Positions 1 to 7,225 of a stretch of 64,000 nucleotides of DNA are shown here, in pieces (the first letter of the stretch is position 1; each line of letters begins with the position of its first letter). The notes beneath the pieces are model-generated. The model ran no database searches. It was not told where the DNA came from and was given only the letters and a program-made list of their open reading frames with translations. The translations under genes were made by a program, and so were the position numbers. The stretch is taken from positions 310,001-374,000 of the forward strand of contig NC_015717.1 of assembly GCF_000253295.1 (NCBI RefSeq), read 5' to 3'. The stretch is from Hyphomicrobium sp. MC1. GTDB lineage: Bacteria; Pseudomonadota; Alphaproteobacteria; Rhizobiales; Hyphomicrobiaceae.

Positions 1-1
1 T

Positions 2-2152
2 TATCAGCTTTCGCTTTTCGACAAGACCTATAGCTTCCGCGGTCTGAAGGCGCTGCTCGGCGCGGCCGACTTCGACAAGGCGGGCGATCGCAATTGTGGG
101 CTGGCAGCGAAGGACGACGTCGAGCGCGAAGCTGCGCGGACGATCCTTTCAGGTCTCACGCTGCAACATCTCTACGACCGGCCGCTGACCGACGATGAAG
201 GTCAGGTCGATTCAGTCATGCGGATCAACTACGATATCGATCTTGCGACCTTCGCGGAGCTGGCGCCGAAGACGCTCGGCGATGTCAAAAACATGCTGCT
301 GCGCGCGAAGTCGGCGGAAGCCAAGCGCATCGGCGGGGCGCTGACGGGCGTCATGGCGGCGGCCATCGCCAAGCTCATGGACGTGCATGAGCTTGTCTAT
401 GCGGCGAAGAAATTGAAGCGGTCCGGCAAGGCGCGGACGCTCGTTGGCGCGCCCGGCACATTGTCGTCGCGTCTGCAACCCAACCACCCGACCGACGATC
501 TCGATGCCATGTCGGCGCTGGTCTATACGGGCCTGTCGATGGGCTCGGGCGATGCGCTGCTCGGGCTCAATCCGGCAATCGACACGGTCGAGAACATCAC
601 GAAGGCGCTGAAGCATCTCGACAAGCTGCGCCGCGAAACGGGCGCGCCGACGCAGATCTGCGTGCTCTCCCACGTCAAGACGCAGCTCGCGTGCCTTGAA
701 AGCGGGGCGCCGGTCGAAATCATGTTCCAGTCGCTGGCCGGCACGGATCGCACGCTCATCGAAGAGTTCGACTGCACGGCCGACGTACTCGACCAAGCCT
801 ATACGACGATGGCGAAGCATGGGCCGCTTGCGGGCGAAGCCGACCAGTTCATGTATTTCGAGACCGGACAGGGCAGCGAGCTGACCTACGGCAAACACAA
901 CGACATCGACATGACGACGACGGAAGCGCTCTGCTATGGGCTGGCGCGCCGCTACGATCCGTTCATGGTCAACAACGTGACGGGCTTCATCGGGCCGGAG
1001 ACGCACCGCTCGAACTTCGAGATGATCGTGTCGAACCTGCAGGATCATTTCATGGGCAAGCTGCTCGGCCTGCCGATGGGCATGGCGCCCTGCTACACGC
1101 TGCATTCCGAGATCACGATGGAAGGTCAGCAGATCGCAGCCGAGTTGCTGACGGCTGCGGGCGCCAACTACTTCATGGACGTCTATCTCTCGATTGATCG
1201 CATGCTCGCCTATTTCGATACCTGCGGGCACGACGACCAGACGATGCGCGAAGTGCACGACCTGACGCCTGCGCCCGAGTTTCTCGAGTGGACGATTTCG
1301 CGCGGCATCTTCGTACGCAACGAAGACGGCGAGATCGAGCGCGGGCCGAACTGGGGCAATCCGAAAATCTTCTGCTCGGAGGACGAGTTCGAGCGGCTGC
1401 GCAAGAACCTGCCGGCGGCTTACGGGTTCGAGAGTGCCGGTCCGCGACCGAGCGAGCAGGTGTCGCGCGCGATCAAGGCCAACCTCGCGGCGGCGCGCGA
1501 AGCGATCTATGCCGAGGTCACGCCGGAACGCCTTGCCGGCATTGACTTCCGCCGCGTGAAGACGTCGGCCGAGAGCAAGGAGATCCACCTCTCGCATCCG
1601 GATCGCGGCGCAAAGCCTGCGGACGAGATGATCGCGGAACTCGCACCGGAAAGCGTCGACGTACAGATCATCGTGTCGGACGGGTTGAGTGCGGAAGCCG
1701 TGCATCACAACATTCCGGACCTGTTGCCCGCTTTGCTTGACGGCTTGAAGGAGCAGAGCATTTCAGCCGGCAAGCCGATCCTCGCGCCGTATGGCCGGGT
1801 GAAACTGGCGGAAGCGCTGGGCGACGCGTTACAGCCGAAGCTTGTGATCAATCTCATCGGGGAGCGGCCGGGCGGCGACGCGCTCGCCTCGCGCAGCATG
1901 TCGGCTTACATCGCGTATCGTCTCGACGATGATGCGAAGAAAGCGGCGGCGCAGTTCAGCGGCAACCCGGACGTGCGCTACGAATACACGGTGATCTCGA
2001 ACATCTATGCGGGCGGCTTGCCGCCGAGCGAAGCCGCCGTACAGATCGCCGAGCGCGTCAATCAGATTTTGACGACGAAGGCCGCGGGCAACCGGCTGGA
2101 GCGGGCGATTCATGATCGTTCGCACAACATGCGTATGGCTATGGGGGCTTAA
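2..2152 (+). CDS. eutBC: Ethanolamine ammonia-lyase, fused large and small subunits (EutB-EutC), 5' end missing
   Basis: Adenosylcobalamin-dependent lyase that converts ethanolamine to acetaldehyde and ammonia. The reading frame is open from the window edge and 716 residues are visible; comparison with E. coli EutB suggests only a few N-terminal residues are lost. Residues about 1-460 are EutB: RLQPN near residue 157 matches the substrate-binding Arg160 region and YFETGQGS near 287 matches the catalytic Glu287 region. From about residue 475 the protein continues without a stop into EutC, recognisable by VSDGLSA and the cobalamin-site motif GERPG. In enterobacteria these are two proteins, so this is a natural fusion. 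No eut microcompartment genes are visible downstream. The ATG at 218 is internal to the EutB domain and is not the start. Confidence 0.9.
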   Translation, partial: YQLSLFDKTYSFRGLKALLGAADFDKAGDRNCGLAAKDDVEREAARTILSGLTLQHLYDRPLTDDEGQVDSVMRINYDIDLATFAELAPKTLGDVKNMLLRAKSAEAKRIGGALTGVMAAAIAKLMDVHELVYAAKKLKRSGKARTLVGAPGTLSSRLQPNHPTDDLDAMSALVYTGLSMGSGDALLGLNPAIDTVENITKALKHLDKLRRETGAPTQICVLSHVKTQLACLESGAPVEIMFQSLAGTDRTLIEEFDCTADVLDQAYTTMAKHGPLAGEADQFMYFETGQGSELTYGKHNDIDMTTTEALCYGLARRYDPFMVNNVTGFIGPETHRSNFEMIVSNLQDHFMGKLLGLPMGMAPCYTLHSEITMEGQQIAAELLTAAGANYFMDVYLSIDRMLAYFDTCGHDDQTMREVHDLTPAPEFLEWTISRGIFVRNEDGEIERGPNWGNPKIFCSEDEFERLRKNLPAAYGFESAGPRPSEQVSRAIKANLAAAREAIYAEVTPERLAGIDFRRVKTSAESKEIHLSHPDRGAKPADEMIAELAPESVDVQIIVSDGLSAEAVHHNIPDLLPALLDGLKEQSISAGKPILAPYGRVKLAEALGDALQPKLVINLIGERPGGDALASRSMSAYIAYRLDDDAKKAAAQFSGNPDVRYEYTVISNIYAGGLPPSEAAVQIAERVNQILTTKAAGNRLERAIHDRSHNMRMAMGA

Positions 2153-2161
2153 TTCTTGATT

Positions 2162-2203
2162 GCGCCTTGCGAGACTCCCTGCGGGGAGCCGGCCGCAAGA
2201 CGC
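2162..2203 (+). repeat. Hairpin repeat, family 1, copy A
   Basis: Nested palindrome. The outer stem CTTGCG (2166-2171) pairs with CGCAAG (2194-2199), and the inner stem CTCCC/GGGAG closes a small loop. A CCGGC bulge lies on the 3' side only. The same architecture recurs at 6655-6695 (inverted), 48227-48265 and 53878-53918 with different but self-complementary outer stems. It lies 14 bases after the eutBC stop, so it could also act as a transcript end. Confidence 0.75.
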
Positions 2204-2234
2204 GGACTTGTCGGCAAGTCGTAGATCACGTGCC

Positions 2235-2283
2235 TTGTCATCCTCGAACGCGGCGAGCATCGCGAGCGCGTTCGGGGATCCAA
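2235..2283 (+). repeat. Hairpin repeat, family 2 (TTGTCATCCTCG...GGGGATCCA type)
   Basis: A hairpin starts TTGTCATCCTCG and ends GGGGATCCA. Arm CGAACGCG (2244-2251) pairs perfectly with CGCGTTCG (2267-2274), and the flanking CCT/GGG extends the stem. The ends match the two inverted copies at 53291-53422. From memory, repeats of this kind are common between genes in alphaproteobacteria. The 283-base stretch between eutBC and rnpB holds this repeat and copy A and no gene that I can support. Confidence 0.6.
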
Positions 2284-2435
2284 CGTGAAGCTGCCGATGG
2301 CTCAGTCTTGCGTCTCCGACGAGTCTTGCGCTGGATCTCCGGCCGTCTCTCACCTGTTCCGCGCTTGCCTGTCGCCAAACGGAGGCAATCCGACCCCCCT
2401 TGACGTTTCGCTCTGCAGATCGCTTATCTCGCCAT

Positions 2436-2871
2436 ACCAGCCGGCCGGACGGCCGCTGCCGGATATCGTTGAGGCGAAACGGGCTCTAAAGGCTCGCGAG
2501 CAAAGCGTCCGGTGGAGGAAAGTCCGGGCTCCCAGAGAACACGGTGGCGGCTAACGGCCGCCGGGGGCGACCCCAGGGAAAGTGCCACAGAGAACATACC
2601 GCCTCCGCGCCTCCGGGCTCGGCGGTAAGGGTGAAAAGGTGCGGTAAGAGCGCACCGCGCTTCTGGCAACAGAAGCGGCAGGGCAAACCCCACCGGGAGC
2701 AAGATCAAATAGGGGTGGGCGCGCGGAGCGGGAAACCGCAGACGCAAGGCGCGTTCTCACGCTACCTGCCCGGGTTGATTGCACGAGGCGCTTGGCGACA
2801 GGCGTCCCAGATGAATGGTCGTCGCGGAGGCGCAATCCTCCAAACAGAACCCGGCTTACAGGCCGGCTGGT
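2436..2871 (+). ncRNA. rnpB: RNase P RNA, bacterial class A (M1 RNA)
   Basis: Catalytic RNA that trims the 5' leaders of precursor tRNAs. The conserved segments are present: GAGGAAAGTCCGGGCTCC near 2515 (CR-I), AGGGAAAGTGCCACAGA near 2576, and near 2840 the 3' block containing CAGAACCCGGCTTA. The ends were set by helix P1: CCAGCCGGCC at 2437-2446 is exactly complementary to GGCCGGCTGG at 2861-2870. A T-rich run follows (2871-2884) and probably ends transcription. Length is about 435 nt, slightly longer than the roughly 400 nt typical of the class. ORFs crossing this region are not genes. Confidence 0.95.
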
Positions 2872-2897
2872 ATTTTATTCTTTTGCATGCTTCGCGA

Positions 2898-3413
2898 TTA
2901 GAGAGCCGAAAGTGCCTCTTTTGCCGCGAACCAGGCTGCCGCGCCATATCCGACCGTCGTCAAAATACAGCTCAACGTGATCATCGCCGTGAAAGCGATC
3001 GGTGGCGATTTCAGGTAGCTCGGCCGGAGCGCCCGAACGAAGAATGCAAACGGGTTGAAAAAAGAGCCGATGCAAATGAAGGCCGTCATCCATGCCGGCG
3101 GTATGATTTCAAGCGTGCGAAACAGCATGAAAAAGATGAACTGGAACTGCGCCATCATCAGATAGTCGATATGAGACTTCAGCAGATCATGGCGCCCGGG
3201 GATAAGTTTGAGCATCGGGCTGTCGTCGGATGAGAAGACGGCGACGAGTAGCCAAGCCTGAAGAAGGGCCACGACGAGACATAGGCTTGCAGTCAGCAAC
3301 AGGAATTGTGTTGGCACGGCTTTCTTGGCTCCGATTTTCCACTGTTTTCGCGAATTTACATAGACAATCGTCAGCGCAGTCGCTTGACTAATCGGGACAA
3401 AAGTCTTGGCCAC
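2898..3413 (-). CDS. Small four-helix membrane protein, unknown; weak resemblance to styrene-oxide isomerase / hydroxylaminobenzene mutase family
   Basis: About 171 residues with four hydrophobic segments, at roughly 35-60, 82-103, 108-128 and 140-163. The second helix begins with SHIDYLMM. Its shape recalls the SHLEG-type motif of small membrane isomerases such as hydroxylaminobenzene mutase and styrene-oxide isomerase, which also have four helices. That is inference from motif and topology only. The start is uncertain: there is no ATG before the first helix. I chose a GTG; TTG codons further upstream would overlap the divergent araC gene start. The tight divergent pairing suggests that the AraC protein controls this gene. 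Confidence 0.55.
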   Translation of the reverse strand: MAKTFVPISQATALTIVYVNSRKQWKIGAKKAVPTQFLLLTASLCLVVALLQAWLLVAVFSSDDSPMLKLIPGRHDLLKSHIDYLMMAQFQFIFFMLFRTLEIIPPAWMTAFICIGSFFNPFAFFVRALRPSYLKSPPIAFTAMITLSCILTTVGYGAAAWFAAKEALSAL

Positions 3414-3436
3414 GGCGGCCAGCGTCGGGGGTTGGG

Positions 3437-4405
3437 ATGAGGGGATCCTTTTCAACGGATCGCGTGGCTGCAAAAGATGGGTTCGCTTATTGGAGCGATC
3501 TCGTTTGCGATGTCTTCGTAAAGCTCGATTGCAATTCGACAGTGCGAGATTGCTTCAAGGCCAAGATGCTTTATGACACTCTCGGTTGGCTTCGCGTCGT
3601 AGAAGCGGAAAGCGATGCCATCGAGGCTCAGCGCTCACGACGGCAGATCACCAAGGGCAGTGAAGATGACCTCTTGGTTTCCATCCAAATCAAAGGAAAG
3701 ACGCAGCTCATACAGGACGGCCACGAGGCTGTGCTAAATGCTGGTGATTTTGCCCTTTACGATAGCTCTCGACCTTACGTCCTGCGCATGTCCGACGATA
3801 CGCGGCTTATTTGCCTGCAATTTCCGCGCAGCGAGATCGTCGGTCGTCTCGGGCCGGTTTCGCCGTTCGTGGCTAGAGCAGTAGACGGAGAACATGGAGT
3901 TGCCAGTCTCTTCCTGGAGCTGGCGCGTATGTTGCCGAAAAGAGTTTCTGAATTGGATAAAGCCACCGCAGAGGGCGTTGCAGAGCATGTCGTCGATCTA
4001 TTGGCATTATCGCTCGGAAGCGAGCGGGGCGACGCTTTTCAGCTTGCGAACGGCCATGCTGCGATGCGTTCACGCTTGAAGCAGGCGATACGAAGGCACA
4101 TTCGCGATCCTGATTTCTGTCCCACACTTGCCGCGCGTTCGGCAGGTATCAGCGTTCGACATGCCAACCGCCTTCTAGCGGAGGAAAATACATCGCTGGG
4201 GCGGTTTATAATCGGCGAGCGTTTGGCCGGCTGTAGGGAAATGCTGAGCGATGCCTACTATGACAACCTGTCGATTGGTGAGATCGCATATTCCTATGGG
4301 TTCAATGATCTCAGCCATTTTAGCCGCGCATTTCGCGCGCGCTATGGTCACTCTCCGAAGGAGTATCGCTCTCGTCGTACACGTCAGCCTTTCGTTGCTA
4401 CCTAG
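3437..4405 (+). CDS. AraC-family transcriptional regulator
   Basis: 322-residue activator of the AraC class. Residues about 35-215 look like the AraC-like ligand-binding domain found in FeaR-type regulators. Residues about 225-315 are the double helix-turn-helix region, including SIGEIAYSYGFNDLSHFSRAFRARYGHSPKEYR, the classic second HTH and trailing signature (residues split here only for identification). It is divergent from the four-helix membrane protein, with no real intergenic space, and is followed 16 bases later by an exported hydrolase, so the three probably form one regulated unit. The effector cannot be read from the sequence. Confidence 0.88.
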   Translation: MRGSFSTDRVAAKDGFAYWSDLVCDVFVKLDCNSTVRDCFKAKMLYDTLGWLRVVEAESDAIEAQRSRRQITKGSEDDLLVSIQIKGKTQLIQDGHEAVLNAGDFALYDSSRPYVLRMSDDTRLICLQFPRSEIVGRLGPVSPFVARAVDGEHGVASLFLELARMLPKRVSELDKATAEGVAEHVVDLLALSLGSERGDAFQLANGHAAMRSRLKQAIRRHIRDPDFCPTLAARSAGISVRHANRLLAEENTSLGRFIIGERLAGCREMLSDAYYDNLSIGEIAYSYGFNDLSHFSRAFRARYGHSPKEYRSRRTRQPFVAT

Positions 4406-4421
4406 GGCGAAGCGCGCGATT

Positions 4422-5339
4422 ATGACCGTTGCGGCATTCACGGCGATATCATTTCCCGCAATGGCTTGGACGGAACAGGACATTGTCCACAAGGGCCTTG
4501 CCGGTTCTCTGATCCCGGCGACCGGCGGCAAGCCTGGGCCGATGGTGCTGATCTTGCCGGGCTCCGGTCCTGTGGATCGCGACGGCAATGCGCCTGGAAT
4601 GGATACCGACAGTCTCAAGCTTGTGGCGCGGGGGTTCGCCGATCTCGGCATCAGCTCGCTTCGGATCGACAAGCGCGGTGTGGGTGAAAGTTATGCCGCC
4701 GGTCCGCGCGTCGAAGACCTGCGCTTTGGCACATATGTCGATGACGCAATCTCGTGGCTCGACTTTTTGCGCAACCGGCCTGACGTCTCGAAGCTGTTCA
4801 TTCTCGGGCACAGCGAAGGCGCGCTTGTCGGCACGCTCGCGGCGAAGAAAACGCGTGTCACGGGGCTTATCTTGCTTGAGGGCGCAGGGAGGCCGATTGC
4901 TGATGTTTTGGCGCGGCAACTCGCGAGCGCAGGTGTTTCGCCAAAGCTACAGGGCATTTCAAAGCAGATTACGGAGCGATTGGAACACGGTGTCGCCGTT
5001 CCGAACGTTCCGGCTGAACTCGTGGCGCTCTATCAGCCGCGGGTTCAAGGGTATCTGATGTCGTGGATGCCGCTTGATCCGGCGGCCGAACTTTCGGCGG
5101 TGACGTGCCCGGTCCTTATCGTCCAGGGTAGCACCGATCTGCAGGTGTTTCTCGATGACGCGCACCAGCTTTCAACAGCATTGCCGTCGGCTCGTCTGGT
5201 CGTGATTTCGGGCATGAACCACATCTTGAAGGAAGCGCCTGAGGATCGCGCGCAAAATTTCGCGACGTACGGCAATTCGTTTTTGCCGCTCGATCCTCAG
5301 CTTCTTCCTGTGCTCGCGGATTTCGTGCGCAAGCACTGA
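4422..5339 (+). CDS. Alpha/beta-hydrolase fold protein, probably exported
   Basis: 305-residue serine hydrolase. The nucleophile elbow is GHSEG; upstream is the oxyanion-region PGSGPVDRDGN, and downstream are an acid position near VQGSTD and a histidine in GMNHIL. The chosen ATG gives a short hydrophobic leader ending AMA before WTEQD, which looks like a signal peptide. Longer in-frame starts (for example 4344) overlap the end of araC and were not preferred. The gene follows araC closely on the same strand and is probably co-transcribed. The substrate is unknown; esterase or lipase activity is the usual guess for this family. Confidence 0.8.
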   Translation: MTVAAFTAISFPAMAWTEQDIVHKGLAGSLIPATGGKPGPMVLILPGSGPVDRDGNAPGMDTDSLKLVARGFADLGISSLRIDKRGVGESYAAGPRVEDLRFGTYVDDAISWLDFLRNRPDVSKLFILGHSEGALVGTLAAKKTRVTGLILLEGAGRPIADVLARQLASAGVSPKLQGISKQITERLEHGVAVPNVPAELVALYQPRVQGYLMSWMPLDPAAELSAVTCPVLIVQGSTDLQVFLDDAHQLSTALPSARLVVISGMNHILKEAPEDRAQNFATYGNSFLPLDPQLLPVLADFVRKH

Positions 5340-5346
5340 GGGTGCA

Positions 5347-6186
5347 TCACGGACTCGTCACAACGAGCTTGCGATAGAGGTGCCAAGTCGCGTGGCCCAG
5401 GATCGGGAGCACGATGGCAAGTCCGAACAGGAACGGCAGTGCACCCAAAACGAGACCGACTGCAACGATCAGGCCCCACAGCGCCACCGGAATGGGGTTT
5501 TCCAGCGTGGCGCGAACGGACGTTCGGATGGCCGCGCCGACGCCCACATCGCGATCGACGAGCAGCGGGAACGACACAACGCTGATTGCCAGCACAAACA
5601 GGGCAAAGAGAAAGCCGACGAGATTGCCGGCGAACATCAATTGCCGTCCCTTATCGGTCGTCATGACCTGATTGACGAAGTCCGACAGCGACGTCGGCGT
5701 GCCGCCTATGATCTGCGTGTACATCATGTTCGCGACGTAGAGCCAGCCGACGAACAGCAGCGCCAGGAAAGCGCCGAGCGTGAAGATCGAGTCGATGCCG
5801 GGCCGATGCAGTACGTCGAGCGCGCGGGCGGGAGATACGTCGAGGCCCTGCTCGCGGCGTCGGCTCAATTCATAAAGGCCGATGGCGACGAACGGTCCGA
5901 GCAGCGCGAAGCCTGCCGCCATCGGGTAGATCAGATGCAACAGCTCATAACCGAAGATCAGTCGCGCGAGGATGATGCCGACGACCGGATAGATGATGCA
6001 GGCGAAGACGACGTGCGTCGGCATCGCGCGGAAATCATCGATGCCCTCGCGCAGCGACTGCCAGACGTCTGCCGTCGTGATTGAGCGGACTGCCGGATCA
6101 CCGTCGCGCCACAGAACGGACGCGGGCCAACGAAGTTCGATGTCGGAATGAGGATGGGACGGCGTCGGTCGCGTGAGATTCGCCAT
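5347..6186 (-). CDS. DUF2189 family integral membrane protein
   Basis: 279-residue inner membrane protein with about six hydrophobic segments and the N-terminal pattern RSITTADVWQSLREGIDDF typical of DUF2189 (COG5473), whose function is unknown. The start at 6186 was chosen because GGAGGTG lies just upstream on the coding strand; the longer in-frame form lacks such a site. The gene is convergent with the hydrolase (7 bases between stops) and divergent from the dcw cluster, so its promoter lies in the 6187-6450 stretch. Confidence 0.8.
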   Translation of the reverse strand: MANLTRPTPSHPHSDIELRWPASVLWRDGDPAVRSITTADVWQSLREGIDDFRAMPTHVVFACIIYPVVGIILARLIFGYELLHLIYPMAAGFALLGPFVAIGLYELSRRREQGLDVSPARALDVLHRPGIDSIFTLGAFLALLFVGWLYVANMMYTQIIGGTPTSLSDFVNQVMTTDKGRQLMFAGNLVGFLFALFVLAISVVSFPLLVDRDVGVGAAIRTSVRATLENPIPVALWGLIVAVGLVLGALPFLFGLAIVLPILGHATWHLYRKLVVTSP

Positions 6187-6457
6187 GGTGCACCTCCTTA
6201 TGGGTGCCGACGGCTCATCCGCCTCGGCACCGGCTGACGTGTGCCCCGCTTTGCGCTGGTGCAGATCATGCGCCCCCGCGTGCGCCGCGACCAATCAGGT
6301 CTCCGTGACCGCGTTTGCGCGTTTCAGAAAATTTCCAGGTTTTCAGAAGCTTGCAGCGGACCGCGAAGGCCGCCCGAGAGGCGCGTCGGCAGCGGGCTGT
6401 GGATCAGGGGTAACAATTCCAGTTCTCACCACGAAATATCCTTAATATTCCGTTGAC

Positions 6458-6482
6458 GACCATCAATTCCCATGCGATCCCA
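6458..6482 (-). promoter_or_regulatory. Candidate MraZ-box array upstream of mraZ
   Basis: Read on the minus strand: TGGGA, five bases, TGGGA, five bases, TGGTC (6478-6482, 6468-6472, 6458-6462). This gives a 10-base period. E. coli MraZ is known to bind TGGGN repeats with 5-base spacers near its own promoter, so this is a plausible autoregulatory operator. It lies about 250 bases before the mraZ start. The third box is degenerate and the orientation is inverted relative to mraZ. Confidence 0.45.
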
Positions 6483-6510
6483 TATATGCCCGTCCGCACC
6501 GGGCAGGACA

Positions 6511-6616
6511 CCGTGGCTGGGCGCCGATTTGGTTAGAGGGCCCAAATCTGAGCGACCGCCACGGCCCCTTTCTTGATTGTTTCGGGCGACAGGCGTTCCG
6601 CGACGGCCGCCCGAAA
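6511..6616 (+). other. Structured leader region of the dcw operon
   Basis: Within the 547-base gene-free stretch 6187-6733. CCGTGGC (6511-6517) pairs with GCCACGG (6558-6564), enclosing a second stem GATTTGG (6526-6532) with CCAAATC (6542-6548). A separate stem TTTCGGGCG (6580-6588) pairs with CGCCCGAAA (6608-6616). Hairpin repeat B follows at 6655. The first double stem is followed by CCCCTTTCTT, so an early terminator or small RNA is also possible. I see no gene here. Confidence 0.5.
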
Positions 6617-6654
6617 TGGAGCATCCCGGCCGCGGCGGCCGAGTTTTTAGGTCC

Positions 6655-6695
6655 GGTCCTGACGGCCGGCTCCGCGAAGCGGAGTCGTCAGGGCC
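6655..6695 (-). repeat. Hairpin repeat, family 1, copy B (inverted)
   Basis: CCTGACG (6658-6664) pairs with CGTCAGG (6686-6692); the inner stem CTCCGC (6670-6675) pairs with GCGGAG (6679-6684). In the minus-strand orientation it has the same core and one-sided CCGGC bulge as the other copies. It sits 39 bases before the mraZ start codon, inside the presumed 5' leader. Confidence 0.8.
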
Positions 6696-6733
6696 AAGTA
6701 AGTGAGTAGGAGGACGGAAATCGTAGCTGGGGG

Positions 6734-7225
6734 ATGGACCGCTTTGTCTCGACATTCACAAACAAGATCGACTCAAAAGGGCGCGTTTCCGTTCCAGCCT
6801 CGTTTCGCGCCGTCCTTGAGCGTGACGGTTACGCCGGCGGCCTCTACTGCTACCCCTCGCTCGATGCTTCTGCTCTCGATGCAGGCGGCGAAAGACTTGC
6901 AAAGAAAATCGACGGGCTTCTCGCGGGCTTGCCGGACTATTCGGATGAGCGAGACGAGCTCTCTGTCGCACTCTACGGCGACGTCCAGGTTCTCTCGATC
7001 GATGGCGACGGCCGCATCGTCCTTCCTGAAGGCCTTCGCGAGCACGCCAACCTGGCAACCGCCGTCACGTTTGTTGGCCTTGGTGACAAGTTCCAGATGT
7101 GGGAGCCCAAAGCCTTCGAAGAACGCCGCAAGGAAGCGCGCAGCAAAGTCCAAGTGACGCGCAAACTTTTTGCAGCGGGTGGCCGTTCGTCGGATGACAA
7201 CGGCAACGAGGGAGCACGGGAATGA
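6734..7225 (+). CDS. mraZ: MraZ, DNA-binding regulator and first gene of the dcw cluster
   Basis: 163 residues with two SpoVT/AbrB-like repeats (about 1-50 and 80-130); the opening FVSTFTNKIDSKGRVSVPASFR is the diagnostic first repeat (split: DSKGRVSVPASFR). MraZ represses the mra promoter in E. coli; TGGGN-type boxes are present upstream here. The best Shine-Dalgarno-like AGGAGG (6708-6713) is 20 bases from the ATG, which is unusually far, and only a G-run abuts the start. The gene overlaps rsmH by 4 bases (ATGA), so the two are translationally coupled. Confidence 0.93.
   Translation: MDRFVSTFTNKIDSKGRVSVPASFRAVLERDGYAGGLYCYPSLDASALDAGGERLAKKIDGLLAGLPDYSDERDELSVALYGDVQVLSIDGDGRIVLPEGLREHANLATAVTFVGLGDKFQMWEPKAFEERRKEARSKVQVTRKLFAAGGRSSDDNGNEGARE

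Noticed and set aside
212..1708. 498-residue minus-strand ORF opposite eutBC
   Set aside because: Composition is Arg/His-rich as expected for the antisense frame of a GC-rich gene, it has no domain, and it lies wholly opposite a clear enzyme.
2544..3233. 229-residue plus-strand ORF across rnpB
   Set aside because: It runs through the conserved RNase P RNA core and into the opposite-strand membrane gene; no protein features.
5380..6084. Plus-strand ORF opposite the DUF2189 gene
   Set aside because: Highly charged antisense frame; the minus-strand gene has membrane helices and a good ribosome binding site.
6426..6755. 109-residue minus-strand ORF in the mraZ leader
   Set aside because: Low-complexity Pro/Arg/Ser composition, no ribosome binding site, overlaps structured RNA and the mraZ start.
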